Source: Costus lasius
Lineage: Eukaryota > Streptophyta > Magnoliopsida > Zingiberales > Costaceae
NCBI GenBank assembly: GCA_027563935.2
Contig: JANVAS020000239.1
Span: 3,658,001-3,722,000, forward strand
Length of the DNA: 64,000 nucleotides
Reading direction: 5' to 3'
Part shown: positions 20,997 to 32,978 of the stretch, piece by piece
Numbering within the stretch: the first letter of the stretch is position 1
Layout: the number at the start of each line of letters is the position of its first letter
The notes under the pieces: generated by a model
Told to the model about the DNA's origin: nothing
What the model saw: only the letters and a program-made list of their open reading frames with translations
The model's database searches: none
Made by a program: the position numbers and the translations under genes

Positions 20997-23900
20997 CTAA
21001 TGGTTGAGAAATCTCAAACCCATGTTATTACAGTGCTTCTCATGCTTCTGCTGCGCCAGAGGCTTGGTAAGCGGGTGTGCCAGATTGTCATCTGTATGAA
21101 CCTTGCAGATTTTAATCTCACCACGATCAATGATCTCCCGGATCAAGTGAAACCGTCTCTGTATGTGCTTGGACTTCTGGTGCGACCGTGGTTCCTTTGC
21201 TTGTACGATTGCTCCAGTGTTATCACAGAAGATAACCAAAGGATCTGCACTCGAAGGAACAACACCAAGTTCCTGAATGAACTTACGAATCCACACTGCC
21301 TCCTTAGATGCTTCTGAGGCTGCAACATACTCGGCTTCTGTTGTGGAATCAGCAACAATAGACTGTTTGAAACTTTTCCACACCACTGCTCCTCCATTCA
21401 AGCTAAAAACATAGCCTGATTGCGATCGGAAATCATCCTGGTCCGATTGGAATGAAGCGTCAGTATATCCTTCTATACTGAGTTCTTCCTGACCACCATA
21501 TATCAAGAACATATCTTTGGTCCTCCGCAGATATTTTAAAATGTTCTTGACCGCAATCCAGTGCGCCTGACCTGGATTACTTTGGAATCGACTGGTCACG
21601 CTTAACCCGTAAGCGACGTCTGGGCGAGTACACAACATCGCATACATAATGGACCCAATAGCCGAAGCATAAGGCGTATTGTCCATTTCATCTTTCTCAG
21701 TCTGTGTTTGTGGACACTGACTCTTTGAAAGATTCAGACCATGTCTGACTGGAAGATATCCTCTTTTAGAATTCTCTAAATGAAATCTCTCCAGGACCTT
21801 ATCGATGTAAGTACTCTGGCACAGCCCGACAAGCCTCTTAGATCTATCCCTGTAGATCTTCACACCTAATACATAGGCTGCTTCTCCTAGATCTTTCATC
21901 TGGAAACATTTTCTTAACCATGCTTTAACAGCATGCAGTTCAGGAATATCGTTTCCAATGATTAAGATATCATCGACGTAGAGGACTAGGAAAGTAATCA
22001 CGCTCCCACTAAACCTCTTGTATACACACGGGTCATCTTCATTCTTGATGAAACCAAATTTACATATTGATTCATCAAAACGAATATTCCAGCTTCTAGA
22101 TGCTTGTTTAAGTCCATAAATGGACTTCTTTAACTTGCATATTTTATGACGATCTGATGGATTAGTGAAACCTTCAGGTTGTGTCATATACACATCCTCA
22201 TCCAGTTTTCCATTAAGGAAAGCAGTCTTCACATCCATTTGCCAGATCTCATAATCGTAATATGCTGCTATCGCGAGAATAATCCGAATAGACTTGAACA
22301 TGGCTACAGGAGAGAAAGTTTCATCATAATCTATCCCGTAGATTTGTTTGAAACCTTTCGCAACTAGCCTGCCTTTATAGGTAACCACGTTACCATCCAT
22401 GTCAATCTTCTTCTTGAAGATCCATTTACAGCCTATAGGGATTACTCCCGGAGGTGGATCAACCAAATCCCAAACTTGGTTATCTGACATGGAGTCCATC
22501 TCGGCACGCATAGCTTCAAGCCATCTCGCTGACTCCGGTCCACTGACCGCATCCGCATAAGTAAGGGGTTCGTCATTATCAATGATGTAGACTCCGTCAT
22601 AGCGCTCAAGCTGTCGACGGATCCTTCCCGATCTTCGCGGTTCCCGTGATATCTGAGCCTCAGGTTGTTCACTAACCTGTTCTACCGGCTCAGGCACATC
22701 CAACTGTGCTTGACTACTTTGTCCTTCCTCTGGATTCTCATCCAGCTTTATTTCTCTCCCACTGGCCTCTTGCAGAAGAAACTCCTTCTCAAGAAAAATG
22801 GCCGTCCGAGCAACAAATACCTTGTTCTCCTTGGGATCGTAGAAATAATAACCCTTAGTTTCCTTAGGGTAACCGACAAAGATACATTTCTCAGATCTGC
22901 TCTCCAGTTTCCTAGAGGCGAGCTTTTTGACATAAGCCTCGCAACCCCAGATCTTAATAAATGTCAAGCTCGGCTGTTTCCCATACCATAATTCGTATGG
23001 AGTCTTTGAAACTGCCTTGGATGGCACTCGGTTTAGTACCTTTGCAGCTGTTTCCAGTGCAAATCCCCAAAAGGAGTAAGGTAGAGTAGCCTGACTCATC
23101 ATAGAACGAACCATATCTAGTAAGGTTCTGTTCCTCCTCTCGGACACACCATTCCATTGCGGTGTTCCTGGTGGAGTGAGCTGTGAGATAATCCCACACT
23201 CCTTCAGATAGTCAGTAAATTCTTGACTTAGGTATTCTCCACCTCGATCTGAGCGAAGTGCCTTGATATTTCGGCCTAACTGATTCTGTACTTCATTTTT
23301 GAACTCTTTGAACTTGTCAAAAGATTCACTCTTATGTCTCATTAGATAGACATACCCATATCTACTGAAATCATCAGTAAAGGTAATGAAGTATGAATAG
23401 CCACCTCTGGCATGTTTACTAAATGGCCCACACACATCACTGTGTATAAGGTCAAGTAAACCTGAAGCCCTTTGACCTTTGTTAGGAAAAGGAGCCTTGG
23501 TCATTTTGCCCAATAAACAAGCTTTGCATGTATCAATCTCCTCATAGGAGAATGATCCCAGCAGTCCATGATCATGCAACCGCTTAATGCGCTTCTTGTT
23601 AATATGGCCTAAACGACTATGCCATAACAAGGTGCTGTCATCAGCATACTTGGCTTTCTTATTATCAATATTTTGTATAGAACATTCCATGTCCAACATG
23701 AATAATCCATTGTTAATTGATCCAGTAGCATAAACAATATTATCATAAGAAAGAACACACTTTGAAATATTGCATTTAAAGGAAAATCCTTTCCTGACAA
23801 GAGCAGGAATAGAGATAATATTTTTCGTAATACTCGGAACAAAATAACAATTGTCCAGTTCTAATACAAGTCCAGATGGTAATGAGATGTAATAAACCCC

Positions 23901-24878
23901 TACAGCAACAGCAGTAACCCGTGCCCCGTTTCCAACTCGTAGGACCACCTCATGCTGTCCCACCTGTCTTCTTCTCTTGAGTTCCTGTACATTTGAACAA
24001 ATGTGAACTCCACATGCAGTGTCCAACACCCATGAAATAGAAGAAGAAAACATGACCTCAGTCACAAAAATACCTGAGCCAGAAGCGAAACTTCCCTTCT
24101 TGTCTCCTTGGAGCGCTTTACAGTCCTTTTTCCAGTGACCCAGCTGGCCACAGTGGAAACATCTGTATTCCTTTGACCGCTTAACCTTCTGTTTCAGAGC
24201 CTTGTTCTAGTTCTTGACAGGGGCTTTGCCCTTCTTCCCCTTCTTCTTGTTCCTTGAAGGGAACGTCAAGACAGAGGTTGAAGGCTTGCCCTTTAGAGTT
24301 TCCTCTGTAGTCAAGAGCATATTCAGCAACTCTACCGGAGTACAGTCGATCTTGTTCATATTAAAATTAATAATGAACGGATCGAAAGAGGCCGGGGGAG
24401 ACTACAGAATAATGTCTACAGCAAGCTCCTGATTGATGGTATGCCCCAGTTTCTCTAGAGCCTCTTTGTGCCCAATCATCTTGAGCACGTGAGCTCCCAC
24501 TGGACTCCCTTCAGCCAGTTTGCTCTGAAAGAAAAGCTTGGTCAAATTATAGCGCTCAGTCCTTGCCTGTGCAGCATATAGCATCTTGAGGTTTGCTATC
24601 ATTTCTATAGCAGACATATCCTCATGCTGACGCTGCAGCTGTGGCGTCATAGACGCTAGCATCAGGCAAGCGACATCAATGTTATCATTGACATGCTTTT
24701 CATAGGCATCCCGAACCGCCCTTGCGGCGTTCGGAGCGGGTTGAGGCGGTATAGCCGTCTCGAGGACATATAGTTTCCTCTCAGCCTTAAGAACAATCTT
24801 AAGGTGTCCGAACCAGTCTGAGAAGTTTGGCCCAGCAAACTTCTCCCTTTCTAGTAGGGATCGCACATTGAAGCTCAT
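20997..24878 (-). pseudogene. gag-pol: Copia-C gag-pol with two premature stops
   Basis: It spans 3882 bases, the same length as intact Copia-B, so no net indel has occurred. The sense start ATG is at 24878. The frame is stopped at 24402-24404, where a glutamine codon CAG has become TAG in late Gag, and again near 24206-24208, where a tyrosine codon TAC has become TAG before the zinc knuckle. After the second stop the protease, integrase, RT and RNase H frame is open to 20997 and retains LDTACG, the integrase acidic residues and YVDD. It was therefore a functional-looking gene disabled by point mutation. Minor differences include LAHPLTK for LADPLTK near the C terminus. Confidence 0.93.
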
Positions 24879-26714
24879 GGTGTTCGTTGCTGTAGGAATC
24901 TACAACAATGCAAGAACAGCAAGGTCAGTATCAATGTTTAGAATCAATCCAGGACTTAAGAAAGATTCTTTTCTCACTATTTTATCTGGCTGAAAAATCC
25001 AGCAAAACAGCCCGAAAGAGCAACATTCTTTTAGTGAGATGGGATCCAGATTTCATTCTTGGTCTCCGCGTCCCGCTCAGGCGAGATAAGATGCACAGAG
25101 AGTACAAGCACTAATTTCTGGTAGGCAGTCCCTGCCAATCGCCAACCCGTGCGATTCCCCTTCATTTGGGCAATCCAGCCGACTGTGCCAACTGAGTTGG
25201 TACAACACAGTCTCTGATCCCACAGATGGCTGCCTCCATATAGCTAACATATGCCCCATATGTAGCCTACATGGTCAAGCTGACCTGACCTACTCCCTGG
25301 ACCACCACGTGCTATGCTGAGCAACGAGAAGCGATAAATCCCTTCCCTGTAACACGCAGGTGTAATCACACACCGTCTGAAGATAGATGGGCGTGCCCAC
25401 TGAGTGGGTACAACACGGCCCCAACGATAGTCAAAACAGTGAGGTTTCGCGTCAGAAGGCTTACGTGCTTGATATTATAGCGTTGGATTTTAACGGTCCT
25501 TTTATCTTCTTAACTATCATGCAAACCCTATGGTGATAGCAGAAGATAAATCATGCAATTCTAATTATAAAAACAATAAATAGAAAGCATGCTGATCTTA
25601 TGTGGTAAAAGCCCATTAAGCCTAAGTAAGACCTTAATTTTAACTTAAGTCTTCACTTGAGCTCTTCATGGGTCTTTTGCATCTCATCTGGCCCAACCCA
25701 GAGCCCAAGCGCCCTCTGCAGCTCAGGTGCGCCCACCAGGTAAATGCGCCTGTCCTAGGGTCGAACCCTAGACCTCCCACCTGGTCAAGCCCTGCTGCAT
25801 GCGCCTCTGCCAAGTGTGCTCTGTGCTCATGTCTGATTAAACTTACAATTTAATCTATCTAGACATGATTGACTCGCAGGTCAATTACACTTTATAAATT
25901 AAATGACATGTGATGCGCAGATCACAAAAATAATAATTTATAATTAATCCAGGCTCGCAGGCCCCAGCACAGCACACATTAAAAGGGCAACCCACATAAG
26001 ATTAAATAAACAAGCAGATGGCATCCAATCAACATGTGATCCAAACCAGAAAATAAAATTGGTTTTGAAAACCCATTGGCATCAATTTTTTTTTATTTTC
26101 CTTATGTGCCCTACTACCTTATAACGGTCCATTAATAGGGATCCACTCATCCGACCTAGTCAGATCCACTACCCTTGCATGCACCAAGTCCTAACTGACT
26201 TGAGTCGACCTAATGGTCAACCATGCATGTGCAAAGGGCTGAACAACCTTCATGAGTTCTGGCAAGCGGGTGTGACCCCGGGCCTAACTCAAGAGTGTTC
26301 ATTGGTTGTCTCAACCAGACCTCGCTACACGCCTGTCTGCAGTCGACCTATAGCCACCTTGTGCTTGCGCACAGGTGCCATCTGGTCGACCCATCTAGGC
26401 TGTCAGATGGTCTGATCAGACTGGTTGGATCTTACCTAGAGGATGACTTCAACCCTACTAACCCGTCTAAGGGTTTATAGCAGGCGTCACTTAGATCTAG
26501 TGAGGCGCGCAACTGATTAAGTATTTTAAGAAAAACTACAACAATCAACATGCGCAATCATACATCATACATGCGCAAAGGAGTAAAAACATACATCATG
26601 TATTTTCACTACTTAACATGTAGATGCGCAAGATGCTTCCTACTAGATCTACTTATCAAACACAAACAAGGATCACAAAACATCAAGCAATCATATGATT
26701 CTACAAGAACCAAT
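24879..26714 (-). other. Copia-C 5' leader
   Basis: A non-coding leader of about 1.8 kb, collinear with those of A and B. It contains the hairpin cluster at 25755-25993 and the palindrome pair at 25188-25200 and 25396-25408. Confidence 0.8.
25755..25993 (-). other. Copia-C leader RNA hairpin cluster
   Basis: Sense order: GGG/CCC with a 3-nt loop (25985-25993); GGGC/GCCT around CTGCGA (25951-25964); TGTGAT/ATCACA around CTGCGC (25909-25926); ATTGAC/GTCAAT around CTGCGA (25868-25885); long stem CATGTCT/AGACATG with inner GATTAAA/TTTAATC (25828-25867), where the second outer pair is A:T against T:A in A, B and H; T-arm-like CTAGGG/CCCTAG around TTCGA (25755-25771). Confidence 0.6.
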
Positions 26715-26726
26715 GCTCTGATACCA
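26715..26726 (-). other. Copia-C primer-binding site
   Basis: The plus strand reads GCTCTGATACCA, the complement of the usual TGGTATCAGAGC, two bases from the LTR. Confidence 0.94.
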
Positions 26727-26728
26727 AT

Positions 26729-28421
26729 TGTGAGTACCCCTTTCGAGAGGGGGGCGAAACCCTAATAAGGAGGCGCATGTAAACTTTGATAGCGGAAGCA
26801 AGGATTTTAGGGTTTCATAAGATTGCATATAGTTCATATGATCAACTTGCATATAAAAACTTGCAAAGATCGACAAGTGATCTTACCAATGCCATTAGAT
26901 TGGGTGGCGGCTTGGAGATGAGAGAACGAAATGGTTCTCCTCCAAAGATGACGCACACAAGACGATAGATCGGCTACTTCTTGTTGCTCCTTGTGCTAGC
27001 AAGGATCTCCAAGTGTCCTTGTCGAATGGAAGGGGAGTTGAGATGATCTCTTGCTTGAGCAAACTCTCTCCAAGGCGTGAACAACCACTTCCACACAAGA
27101 GCAAGCGACGAGAATAGGAGAGGGGCGACAAGAGATGCGTTCCACTCAAAACGTGGAGGCGTGGCTACTAAAAATAGCTAGCCTTATTCTCTTATGCGAT
27201 CATGCGTTCATGTACGCACGAACCAATCGCATTTTTCTCTCTCCCTTGAACCATGCGCTCACTCAATGACCTGGTTCAATGTCGGTTTGGTTCAAAGACC
27301 AATTAACCCAAGCCATATGGTCTAGATCACAATAAACCCTAAGGTTCAAGATCTAACCGTTCATCTCTTGATGCTCCTGATCTCACCGATCTAGCATCCA
27401 ATCTCTCAATCGAAGCTTACCGATCTCAAGCCCTAATCAATCAAACATGATTAGACCAGATCTCACTTACAATCAGAGTTTAAATCCCTTTAAACTGAAC
27501 CCAAACAATTCAGTCCACACGATCTGACTTAAGTAAGCCATATCATTAAATTGTGCGACCCTAAGGGTTTCCTTTAAATGTCGGTAACGATAACTTACGT
27601 TATCACGATCAGTGAGGGGTATCTAGAAACACATCACTGTCTCCCGATATAAAGGAAAGAGTCTTCCAAGACTACACCCAAACCACAGCACAAGTGTGAA
27701 TCCACTTCACTAGGCATACATGTTTCTTTTGCCACTGGATGTTCTTATTGGACAAGCGTGTCAAGCCTGTAGCTCCAATATGATGAGCATGATTAGATCA
27801 GATGAACATAGTCACCTGGGTATGGCCATACACTTTCTCAATCATCTCATCTAGGGGGGCCCCTTTAGAACATCACACTCCAATCAAGGAGACGGCAATC
27901 CTATATCTATCACTAGTGCCCTAACATGACTCATGATCATTATCCAAGATAGTCTATAACCATTATGTTTCAAATGATATTGAACTACCTCAAAACAATG
28001 ACAATCATCATTTAGAAACACAAGTGATCTCAAGTCAGAGGATATGTGCCACTTGTTGCAAACAAGGATTATTCACATTGTGACAAGCAATGGAATATCC
28101 TAGTAGGGTCTGTCCAGTACATCCAATGTACCCATGAGTCTACATCTTATTCCATGCTCGAAGCATCCTATAAGATTAGAACACATATTAGTCTCAATCA
28201 TATCAAGGCTGTCTCATATTCACCAAGATATCTCGACTAAGGACATATAGCATGTCAGCCTAGCTGAACAACATTGAGACATTATTCAGAAGCACACTTA
28301 TTGCAGTAGACAATGTAACAAACTGAATAACAACCATTGCCTTTATAAACATAAGAGTTTATACATGATTCTAAAAGAATCCCAAGGCCTCAAACATTAG
28401 CCTTAAGGGCATACCCCAACA
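26729..28421 (-). repeat. Copia-C 5' LTR
   Basis: 1693 bp ending TACCCCAACA at 28421, followed by the target duplication CAATG (28422-28426). About 20 substitutions against the split 3' LTR were counted by eye. The palindrome with CTAAAAATAG lies at 27163-27183. Confidence 0.94.
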
Positions 28422-29169
28422 CAATGGTCATGTAATTCAAAATCAGAAAGTTGGAGCTTGTTTACCATGAACATTACATTCTTCATAAGAAACCATTTGG
28501 TATGACATTGATGTCAAAATAAAGATTTTCGAGTCTAGTTTTTAGGAAAACAAATTTGACTTAAAATGGAGCTCAATACATGAAGTTATGAGCTTTGAAA
28601 TAGCAAGAGGTCAGAATCAGGACAATGATATTTCCAGATTTAAAGGGTTAACTTCAAAAATCGAGTATAATTTCATTTCATATCCAAATCATGCGAATAA
28701 AGGCTCCAGGTGTTGGCTAATCAATCTACTTGATATACAAATGAAAATTAGTAGCACTACTATCACAAAATCTGGACATATAGCGCACACACTATATAAA
28801 GTTCCAAAGAGCAAAAGCAGATTTTCTGGGTAATATTGGGCTGAGGAAACAAGATCGATAACCTCTTCGAAAATACTCAATAGCCAACCCAAACAAAGGT
28901 AATTAATTCTTCTTTACAATGAATCCGATTTTATACGATTTGGATCATAGAGGCAAAAGTTATGATCATTTGAATGAACAATGGTCAGATTTACTCTACA
29001 TATGGATTCATAGTTGTTTAACATAGCATTGATCATTCTTCCAAGGGTCGAATTTACCAAAAATCATAGAAATCAGAACCAAATTGAAGGCATACATGAA
29101 GTACAAGATCATTTCTTATACAATTGAAGTCAAAGGCAAACAACTACAAAGGAAGATTAAGAACTTGCC

Positions 29170-29367
29170 ATGAAGATTACTCTCCACTTCTTTTCTCCCC
29201 TTTTCTTTCCTTTCTCCTTCCCTTTCCTTAGGGTTCGTTTTTCTCAGGTTAGGCACGACCAAAAGGGAGCAAATCTCAATTTTGTTCCATCTTTAGCTTC
29301 TCATGCAAGAAACGATGAGGTGGAAGCAAGTGGTAAACTCAAGTACCATAAGGTGGCAAGGTGCTAA
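29170..29367 (+). CDS. Small hypothetical frame, probably not a gene
   Basis: A 65-codon frame beginning MKITLHFFSPLFFPFSF. The phenylalanine-rich start comes from a TTCTCC/TTTCCT pyrimidine tract, so the signal-peptide-like look is probably a composition effect. I see no domain, no conserved neighbour and no evidence of splicing. I list it only because it is the one uninterrupted frame in non-transposon sequence here. Confidence 0.12.
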   Translation: MKITLHFFSPLFFPFSFPFLRVRFSQVRHDQKGANLNFVPSLASHARNDEVEASGKLKYHKVARC

Positions 29368-29529
29368 CCCTTTTGCCCTTTGTTTTTTGTTCATTTTTCC
29401 CTTATGCCCTTTTTGTTATTACTTGAATTTCACCTAAAATTCCTTTTATCTCCCTCAAGCCAAATGACACATTCTTGTGGAGACCTTCATTTTTCTCTAA
29501 TTGAAAGCCTCTAGCATGAGGTGTCAAGG

Positions 29530-29611
29530 TGCTTGTCTTCTCATGCAAACCATGAGGTGGCAACACTTGATGCTTGTCTTCTCATGCAAGCCATAAGGTG
29601 GCATCACCTTA
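29530..29611 (+). repeat. 41-bp tandem repeat, two imperfect copies
   Basis: The unit starts TGCTTGTCTTCTCATGCAA at 29530 and again at 29571. A looser relative (CATAAGGTGGCAAGG) lies upstream near 29350. Function unknown. Confidence 0.75.
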
Positions 29612-29840
29612 TTAATGCCCCCCTCATGAAATCATAAGCTGGTTTAACTCTTCTCCCATCAACTATGAACACATAACTTAGTTACTTCATCATTTAATAC
29701 CAAATTCCTAAGTAACTTATCATATGATAAATTTACCGTTTTGCCCAATTCTTTTCACAATATTCCCAATGAGTCCTAGTATGAATCTTGAGTTATACCA
29801 TTATAAAAGGAACCTTGAATATCACACTTAGCTACAATTT

Positions 29841-31526
29841 TGAAGGGTCCCCTAGACAAAGGGGGCGAAACCCTAATAGGAGGCGCAACAAAAACTTATA
29901 GCGGAATCTAGGGTTTCTAATAGATCGCATAGCATATAATATGATCAACTTTCAATGAGAAGCGATACTCACCATTGCCATCACTTGGATGGTGTCTTGG
30001 AGGCAAAGGTGCAAGCGAACCTTCTCCTAAGTCTCGCACACAAGATGATCAATGCGCTTCTTCCTTGGTGCTCCTTGTGCTAGCAAGGTTCCAAGGTTGT
30101 CTTGCCGAATGGAAAGGAAAAGAGAGATCCTTGCTTGGTCGAATGTTTCCTCTTGTCGTCCACTCCTTCACCCACGAGAGTGCAAGAGACGAATGCTCAA
30201 GCGGCGTCAAGAGAGCAAGAGACGAGAATAGCATTCTCTTGGCGTGAACGTGAGATGTGGTCACGTTAAGAGATGTGCTATCTAAAAATAGCATCCCATT
30301 TCTTCACTTGCGACCATGTATCACCCCAATCGCCAATGCCTCTTATCACTTGAACCATGCGCTCAACCAATGAGCTGGTTCAAATCCATTTGGTTCAATA
30401 ACCAAATAAACCAAGCAATCAGTCCAGACTATAATAAACCCTAAGGCTCTTAATCTGACCATCGATCTCCTGATGCTTCTGATCTCACCAATCTAGCATC
30501 CAATCTCTCGATCGAAGCTTACCGATCTCAAGCCCTAATCAATCAAACATGATCAGACCAGATCTCCCTCACAATCAGAGATTAAATCCCTTTAAACTGA
30601 ACCCGAACAATTCAGTCCACACGATCTGACTTAAGTAAGCCATATCATCAAATTGTGCGACCCTGAGGGTTTCCTTTAAATGTCGGTAACGATAACTCAC
30701 GTTATCACGATCAGTGAGGGGTATCTAGCAACACATCACTGTCTCCCGATATAAAGGAAATAGTCTTCCAAGACTACACCCAAACCATAGCACAAGTGTG
30801 AATCCACATCACTAGGCATACATGTTTCCTTTGCCACTGGATGTTCTTATTGGACAAGCTTGTCAAGCTTGTAGCTCCAATATGATGAGCATGATTAGAT
30901 CAGATGAGCACAGTCACCTGGGTATGGCCATACACTTTCTCAATCATCTCATCCAGGGGGCCCCTTTAGAACATCACACTCCTTAAACAAGGAGACGGCA
31001 ATCCTTTGTCTATCACTAGTGCCCTAACCTGACTCAAGCTCATTATCCAAGATAGTCTATAATCATTATGTTTCAAATGATATTGAACTACCTCAAAATA
31101 ATGACAATAATCATTTAGAAAACACAAGTGATCTCAAGTCAGAGGAAATGTGCCACTTGTCATATTCAAGGATTATTCACATTGTGACAAACAATTGAAT
31201 ATCCTAGAAGGGTCTGTCCAGTACATCCAATGTACCCATGAGTCTACATCTTATTCCATGCTCGAAGCATCTTATAAGACTAGAACACATATTAGTCTTA
31301 ACCATATCAAGGCTGTCTCATGTTCACCAAGATACATCGACTAAGGACTTAACTGCATGTCAGCCCAGCTGAACAGCATTGAGACATCATTCAGAAGAAC
31401 ATATATTGCAGCAGACAATGTAGCTAACTGAATAATAACCATGCCTTTATAAACATAAACGTTTATTACACGATACTGTTACAATCCCAAGGCCTCAAAC
31501 ATTAGGCTTAAGGGCATACCCCAACA
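29841..31526 (-). mobile_element. Copia-D, solo LTR
   Basis: A single complete 1686-bp LTR of the main family, TGAAGGGTCCCC...TACCCCAACA on the plus strand, flanked by AATTT at 29836-29840 and 31527-31531. The perfect duplication shows that it arose by recombination between the two LTRs of one inserted element, which removed the interior. The palindrome TGCTAT/ATAGCA lies at 30276-30293. Confidence 0.95.
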
Positions 31527-31667
31527 AATTTAACTTCAAGAGTCCATACAAACAAAATAACTTAGTAGGTTTAGGCTTTATGCATTATGGCACCACTTGC
31601 TTTACTTTTCAAGGCAACTATGATTCAATCACAAAATGATAATAGTGATATTAAAACAAGGGTATCA

Positions 31668-31924
31668 TAGATCTCTTCTCCCGAAGCTAACACGTGCGTG
31701 GAGGAAAGGAGTCTCGAGGTAGTTCGTGTGTGCACGAGTGTATAGGACGGGCCGATTGCGCATCTCTAGTCATCAACATCAATAGCTTCAAGCTGCTAGT
31801 AAGGTATACCCCTATCACATCCTTTGTATTCTTTGTAAGACGGTCCTTATTGTTGAATTAGGAATCTCGTTTCTGGCTTGCTTCCGCTGTTTCCATTTTT
31901 AGATAGCCTGGGGATTCCCAACAA
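31668..31924 (+). repeat. Terminal LTR fragment, second copia subfamily, plus orientation
   Basis: This resembles the last 270 bp of the Copia-F LTR (44771-45044). Shared features are a CCCGAAGCTA/CCCGAGGCTA block, GTGTGTGCACGAG-like sequence, TTCCGCTG and a GGGGATTCCCAACA terminus. It ends where a minus-strand piece of the same kind of LTR begins. The 136 bp to its left (31532-31667) show nothing recognisable. Confidence 0.6.
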
Positions 31925-32870
31925 GTACATCGAGGTCAAATGTGGTCACCCGAAGGTCAACCAGTGTCAATTGATGTGAAAATGTAACATGATTCTAAAT
32001 CATCTATCTCCAACTCATTAGATGCATCTACGATATATCAAACTCCCAAATAGATCCGAATCAACTAAATGACTCGATCTAGACTATCCGATATATATGA
32101 GATCTCGAGTGTTTAAGTGTGGGACCATATAGGTTATTTAGACATTGGTAGTGATAATCTCATATCATCATAAGTAATGAGTGGCACCTAGCAATACATT
32201 ATTGCTACCAAAGTCTTTAGAATAGATGTCATCATTGACTGCCCCTAAACAGCAACAAAGCCGATGTATACTATAGTCCTTTTGCCAAATTAATATCCAA
32301 ATTGGACAAGTATGTCACACTTGTTTGACCTAATCTAATGGTCATGACTAAATTAAGTTCTCACTTGGGTATGGTCATACACTTTCAGTCATGTATTCAT
32401 ATTTGGGGCACCCAAGGATATCAAGCTTCTAGTTAAGAAAGGGGCAAATCCTATATTGGCTCATCGACTCCTTTGCTATGGTGGAGCATTAGGTTGTATC
32501 AAAGTACATCACTTACCATACAGAGATATCAATGGCCTTAAGTCAATGACAAATATACCTTTGTCACTATGAGATTTGACTCGAGACACCATGTCAAATC
32601 CTTACGGCGAGTTAGTCTGGTATATCTATCTTGATATACTCATATGCCTAACTTAGCATCGCATGCTCAACCAGTGCATATACCAGTCTCACCTGCATCA
32701 TAGCTATCCCATATCCACTATAATACTTGACCGGGGACAAACTCAGAGACTAGATAAAATCTATCTCTAGGGACATTGTTCATGAAAATGCACATATGAC
32801 ATAGATCTATCACAGATGAATGTGATATACATATCGAACCACCCATAGGTCCAAGGCACAAACACCAACA
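31925..32870 (-). repeat. LTR fragment, second copia subfamily, minus orientation
   Basis: Read on the minus strand it starts TGTTGGTG at 32870, directly after a polypurine-like AAGTAGGAGAT, and follows the order of the Copia-F LTR for about 945 bp with many substitutions. It is therefore the start of a 3' LTR of an old minus-strand element. The terminal quarter is missing or inverted (see 31668-31924). Confidence 0.7.
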
Positions 32871-32974
32871 ATCTCCTACTTGCACTAGGACCTTGCAATT
32901 GAGTAACCACAACATTATGTCCTTAGTATGACCTACCATGCTCCTGCTGTGCCAGAGCATTGGTTAGTGGGCCT
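32871..32974 (-). pseudogene. Remnant of copia pol 3' end
   Basis: The minus strand carries a polypurine tract (32871-32881) and, upstream, a degraded version of the pol C terminus: PLTNALAQQEHG corresponds to PLTKPLAQQKHE of Copia-B. It then stops. Only the last part of RNase H survives, and the sequence to the right is an unrelated tandem duplication. Confidence 0.65.
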
Positions 32975-32978
32975 ATCA

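Larger units (their letters stand above)
1025..28421 (-). mobile_element. Copia-C, complete but inactivated LTR retrotransposon
   Basis: A full-length minus-strand Ty1/copia element flanked by the 5-bp duplication CAATG (1020-1024 and 28422-28426). Its own length is about 9.1 kb. It is stretched to 27.4 kb because Copia-A, itself carrying Copia-B, sits in its 3' LTR between 1712 and 19972. Order on the minus strand is 5' LTR 26729-28421, primer-binding site 26715-26726, leader, gag-pol 24878-20997, polypurine tract, and a split 3' LTR (19972-20976 plus 1025-1712). Both LTRs are 1693 bp and differ at about 20 positions by hand count, making it the oldest layer of this nest. Gag carries two premature stops. 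Confidence 0.95.
28427..29840. other. Unclassified DNA between Copia-C and solo LTR D
   Basis: I cannot assign this 1.4-kb stretch. Its texture (repeated 'ATGGAGCTC...GAAGTTATGAGC' type phrases, a pyrimidine-rich tract near 29190-29230) recalls old gypsy LTR material in plants, but no coding domain, primer site or terminal repeat is visible. A 65-codon frame and a 41-bp tandem repeat lie inside. Confidence 0.35.

Noticed and set aside
25668..25853. Small frames in the leaders (for example 4246-4446, 25668-25853, 13849-14130)
   Set aside because: They cover the structured leader, and their start and end points shift between elements. No conserved protein is evident.
28427..29840. Full LTR element between Copia-C and the solo LTR
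   Set aside because: I could not find paired terminal repeats, a primer site or a target duplication, so it stays unclassified.
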